In this document: piece by piece, positions 62,385 to 64,000 of the stretch
Position numbering within the stretch: position 1 is the first letter of the stretch
Layout of the letters: each line of letters begins with the position of its first letter
Assembly: GCA_944321765.1 (NCBI GenBank)
Contig: CALUMQ010000028.1
Coordinates: 40,918 to 104,917, forward strand
Source of the DNA: an uncultured Alistipes sp.
Lineage (GTDB): Bacteria; Bacteroidota; Bacteroidia; Bacteroidales; Rikenellaceae
Length of the DNA stretch: 64,000 nt
Direction of reading: 5' to 3'
Made by a program: the position numbers and the translations under genes
Notes under the pieces: generated by a model
What the model was told of the DNA's origin: nothing
Database searches by the model: none
The model's input: the letters and a program-made list of their open reading frames with translations, nothing else

Positions 62385-63707
62385 TTATGCGGCCTTTTCG
62401 CGAATGGAGCGCAGCCGATGGGTCATCAGGTACTGGAAGAGCCCTCGCAGGGCCATGTATAGGGTAAATGCGAGCCAGAGGGCGTTGTTGCCGATGAGCG
62501 GTGCGCCGACATAAAAGATTCCGAAATAGGCCGCCGTGGCGAGGAACATCGAGTTGCGCATGATGCGCGTTTCGGTGGCGCCGACCATGATGCCGTCCAT
62601 GATGAAGGGCATGGCCGAGGCCAGGGGGATCAGGATCACCCAGACGACGTAGTTGCCCGCCATATCGATAAGCTGTGCGGCATTCGGGGCGTCGCGGTCG
62701 ACGAAGAGGCCGAGCAGCTGCCGCCATCCCACGAGATAGAATCCAACGAAGACCGCCGAGATTACCATGCCCCAGCCGAGACACTTGCGCATGCAGCGGT
62801 GCAGCGCCTCGCTGTCGCGGGCTCCGATGTAGCGCCCGGTAAGGGCCTCGGCCGCGTATGCAAATCCGTCGTTCATGTAGGAGAAGAGGGTGAACAGTTC
62901 GAGCAGAAGGGTATTCACGGCCAGCAGAGCCGGATCCTCCATGCGTGCCGACGCTCCGGTAAAGAAGGTGTATACGGCTACGATGCAGAACGTACGGAGG
63001 ATGATGTCCCGGTTGATGCGCATGAAGGTCTTGAGGGGTTTCAGATCCAGAACTTTGCGACGGTCGAAGCGCGTGAGGAGGCTGCGGTAGCGCACCACGA
63101 GAAGCGTTGCGGCCAGCAGGACGCCCGACCATTGTGCGACGACCGAGGCGTAGGCGATTCCGACGATTCCGAGGTCGAGACCGAAGGCGAACGCAAGGCT
63201 GCATGCGAGATGGATGACATTGACCGTGACGGCCGTAATCATCGGGAAGAGCGCATTCTGCATGCCTGTGAACCAGCCGTTGAATCCGAAGAGGAGGATG
63301 CCGGCAGGTACCGCCCAGATGCGTGTGTAGAAGTACTCGCGTGTCATCTCTCCGCCGTGCATGGCCCAGAGGGCGGCTTCGCCGAGGGGCTGCTGAAGGA
63401 TGAGTACGAGTGCCCCCATGACAACAGCCACCGTGAGGGCGCGGTAGAGCATGTTGGTGCACTCCTCGAACCTGCCGGCGCCGTATGCCTGAGCCGTGAG
63501 ACCGCTGGTCCCCATGCGTACGAAGGAGCAGTTCCAGTAGATGAAGTTGAAGATCGACACTCCGATGGCCAGTGCGCCGATCGTGGCGGTGGAGTCGCTC
63601 CCCCAATGCCCGGCGATGGCCGTCGAGACGATGCCCATCAACGGTACGGTGATGTTCGAGACGATATTCGGCAGCGCGAGGCGCAATATTTCGCGGTTTA
63701 GGTCCAT
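62385..63707 (-). CDS. MATE family efflux transporter
   Basis: The protein has 440 residues from ATG 63707 (MDLNREILRLALPNIVSN). The twelve-helix MATE pattern is visible, with LALPNIVSNITVPLMGIVSTAIAG in helix 1 and GFNGWFTGMQNALFPM in the middle. It would export drugs or metabolites using an ion gradient. The frame is open to 63875, but the added residues are not family-like. The -7 box lies only 9 bases upstream, giving an almost leaderless transcript. Confidence 0.92.
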   Translation of the reverse strand: MDLNREILRLALPNIVSNITVPLMGIVSTAIAGHWGSDSTATIGALAIGVSIFNFIYWNCSFVRMGTSGLTAQAYGAGRFEECTNMLYRALTVAVVMGALVLILQQPLGEAALWAMHGGEMTREYFYTRIWAVPAGILLFGFNGWFTGMQNALFPMITAVTVNVIHLACSLAFAFGLDLGIVGIAYASVVAQWSGVLLAATLLVVRYRSLLTRFDRRKVLDLKPLKTFMRINRDIILRTFCIVAVYTFFTGASARMEDPALLAVNTLLLELFTLFSYMNDGFAYAAEALTGRYIGARDSEALHRCMRKCLGWGMVISAVFVGFYLVGWRQLLGLFVDRDAPNAAQLIDMAGNYVVWVILIPLASAMPFIMDGIMVGATETRIMRNSMFLATAAYFGIFYVGAPLIGNNALWLAFTLYMALRGLFQYLMTHRLRSIREKAA

Positions 63708-63715
63708 GTGGAGGA

Positions 63716-63723
63716 CAAAGGTA
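63716..63723 (-). promoter_or_regulatory. -7 box for the MATE gene
   Basis: The minus strand reads TACCTTTG, a full match. With the spacing seen at the SRP RNA, transcription would start about 3 bases before the ATG. Confidence 0.5.
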
Positions 63724-63844
63724 GGGAAAATCTCCGGGATTCCGGCGTTTCGGGGGCTGGAAACCTGCGGATGAGGCCTCCGGGATGGTATGATGGCTTT
63801 TTGTGAGACAGGCGTATTCCCGGCATCGGGGGGGGGTAGCGGAA

Positions 63845-63866
63845 CGGCGTCCCGCAGGGGACGCCG
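63845..63866. repeat. 9-bp hairpin downstream of the SRP RNA
   Basis: CGGCGTCCC at 63845-63853 pairs with 63858-63866 across a GCAG loop. It may be a backup terminator or part of the MATE upstream region; no T-run is attached. Confidence 0.4.
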
Positions 63867-63879
63867 CCATAACAAAAAA

Positions 63880-63975
63880 GGGTGAGCTCCTTATATCGCA
63901 CCGCTACAACCGCATACCCTTGCTCGATTCCTCGCCTGGGGGATTCTGCAGGAGCTGGTCGTATAAGACTCACCC
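63880..63975 (-). ncRNA. ffs: Small signal recognition particle RNA (4.5S type)
   Basis: The minus strand carries the conserved domain IV core CCAGG-CGA-GGAA-TCG-AGCA-AGG, that is, the GGAA tetraloop hairpin with the asymmetric CAGG/AGCA loop bound by Ffh. The two ends pair as GGGTGAG with CTCACCC and TCTTATA with TATAAGG, giving a rod of about 96 nucleotides. A -7 box (TACTTTTG) ends 5 bases before the 5' end, and a T6 run follows the 3' end. Together with SecG and SecDF it serves protein targeting to the membrane. Confidence 0.9.
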
Positions 63976-63980
63976 GGGTG

Positions 63981-63988
63981 CAAAAGTA
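63981..63988 (-). promoter_or_regulatory. -7 box of the SRP RNA gene
   Basis: The minus strand reads TACTTTTG, a full match. The -33 region lies at or beyond the window end and cannot be judged. Confidence 0.7.
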
Positions 63989-64000
63989 GGAATTTTTTGT

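Noticed and set aside
63880-63975. tRNA-like element
   Set aside because: There is no T-loop GTTCGA motif or CCA end; the domain IV core identifies SRP RNA.
1-64000. CRISPR arrays, insertion sequences, prophage or integrase genes
   Set aside because: No regularly spaced repeats, transposase or integrase motifs were seen on either strand.

Overview
The window is a GC-rich chromosomal segment of a Bacteroidales bacterium, most likely a Rikenellaceae member close to Alistipes. The reasons are a fused SecDF, a Bacteroidota-type LptE, DUF4831, FKBP-like and DUF5074 lipoproteins, an HU/CCDC81-domain membrane protein, very weak Shine-Dalgarno sites, and many promoters of the Bacteroidota type (TTTG, about 19 bases, TAnnTTTG). 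The base composition is too GC-rich for Bacteroides itself. The species call is inference.

Layout. 1-3306: end of a PKD-type surface protein plus two DUF5074 propeller lipoproteins (candidate surface ligand-capture set, BtuG-like). 3417-8761: arginine decarboxylase, then an HU-domain membrane protein, a receiver-less sigma-54 activator, lptE, a TPR-like protein and secG. 9206-13840: GH3 glycosidase lipoprotein, diadenylate cyclase cdaA, an OmpH/Skp chaperone and ruvA. 13949-16652: two FKBP-like lipoproteins, the second with a tyrosine/glycine-rich insert, and a small DNA-binding protein. 16787-24946: dnaK behind repeated dyads, an SMR exporter, a GH29 alpha-L-fucosidase, an EamA transporter and secDF. 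25129-30670: a tightly packed run ybbR-like, coaE, folP, lolD, DUF2400, trmN6, DUF4831 and an AlkD-like protein. 30812-37546 (minus): a long operon M23/LytM-like, dxr, rseP, sugar acetyltransferase, LUD protein, repeat-bearing lipoprotein, radA. 37678-45261: nucleotidyltransferase, GH13 amylase, OM barrel protein, TPM and LemA proteins, TonB-receptor-like barrel (minus). 45668-56441: plsC, parE, parC, aroK, murI, ftsK, lolA-like. 56442-57929: an AT-rich patch with a frameshifted lipoprotein gene and an OM barrel protein. 58339-63707: gyrA, a TPR protein and a MATE exporter (minus). 63880-63975 (minus): the SRP RNA.

Most of the content is housekeeping: protein export (SecG, SecDF, SRP RNA, LolD, LolA-like, RseP, Skp), envelope building (LptE, MurI, PlsC, Dxr), DNA topology and segregation (ParE, ParC, GyrA, FtsK), repair (RuvA, RadA, AlkD-like) and cofactors (CoaE, FolP). 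Accessory functions are glycan use (GH3, GH29, GH13) and efflux (SMR, EamA, MATE).

I did not find a clear new defence or mobile system. The points most worth a second look are the Tyr/Gly-rich insert inside an FKBP fold, a leucine at the quinolone-resistance serine of GyrA, the repeated CTGnCA/TGnCAG dyads in front of dnaK, the broken glycine-zipper lipoprotein in an AT-rich island, a LytM domain that has lost its zinc ligands, and several promoters that overlap terminators or lie almost on the start codon.
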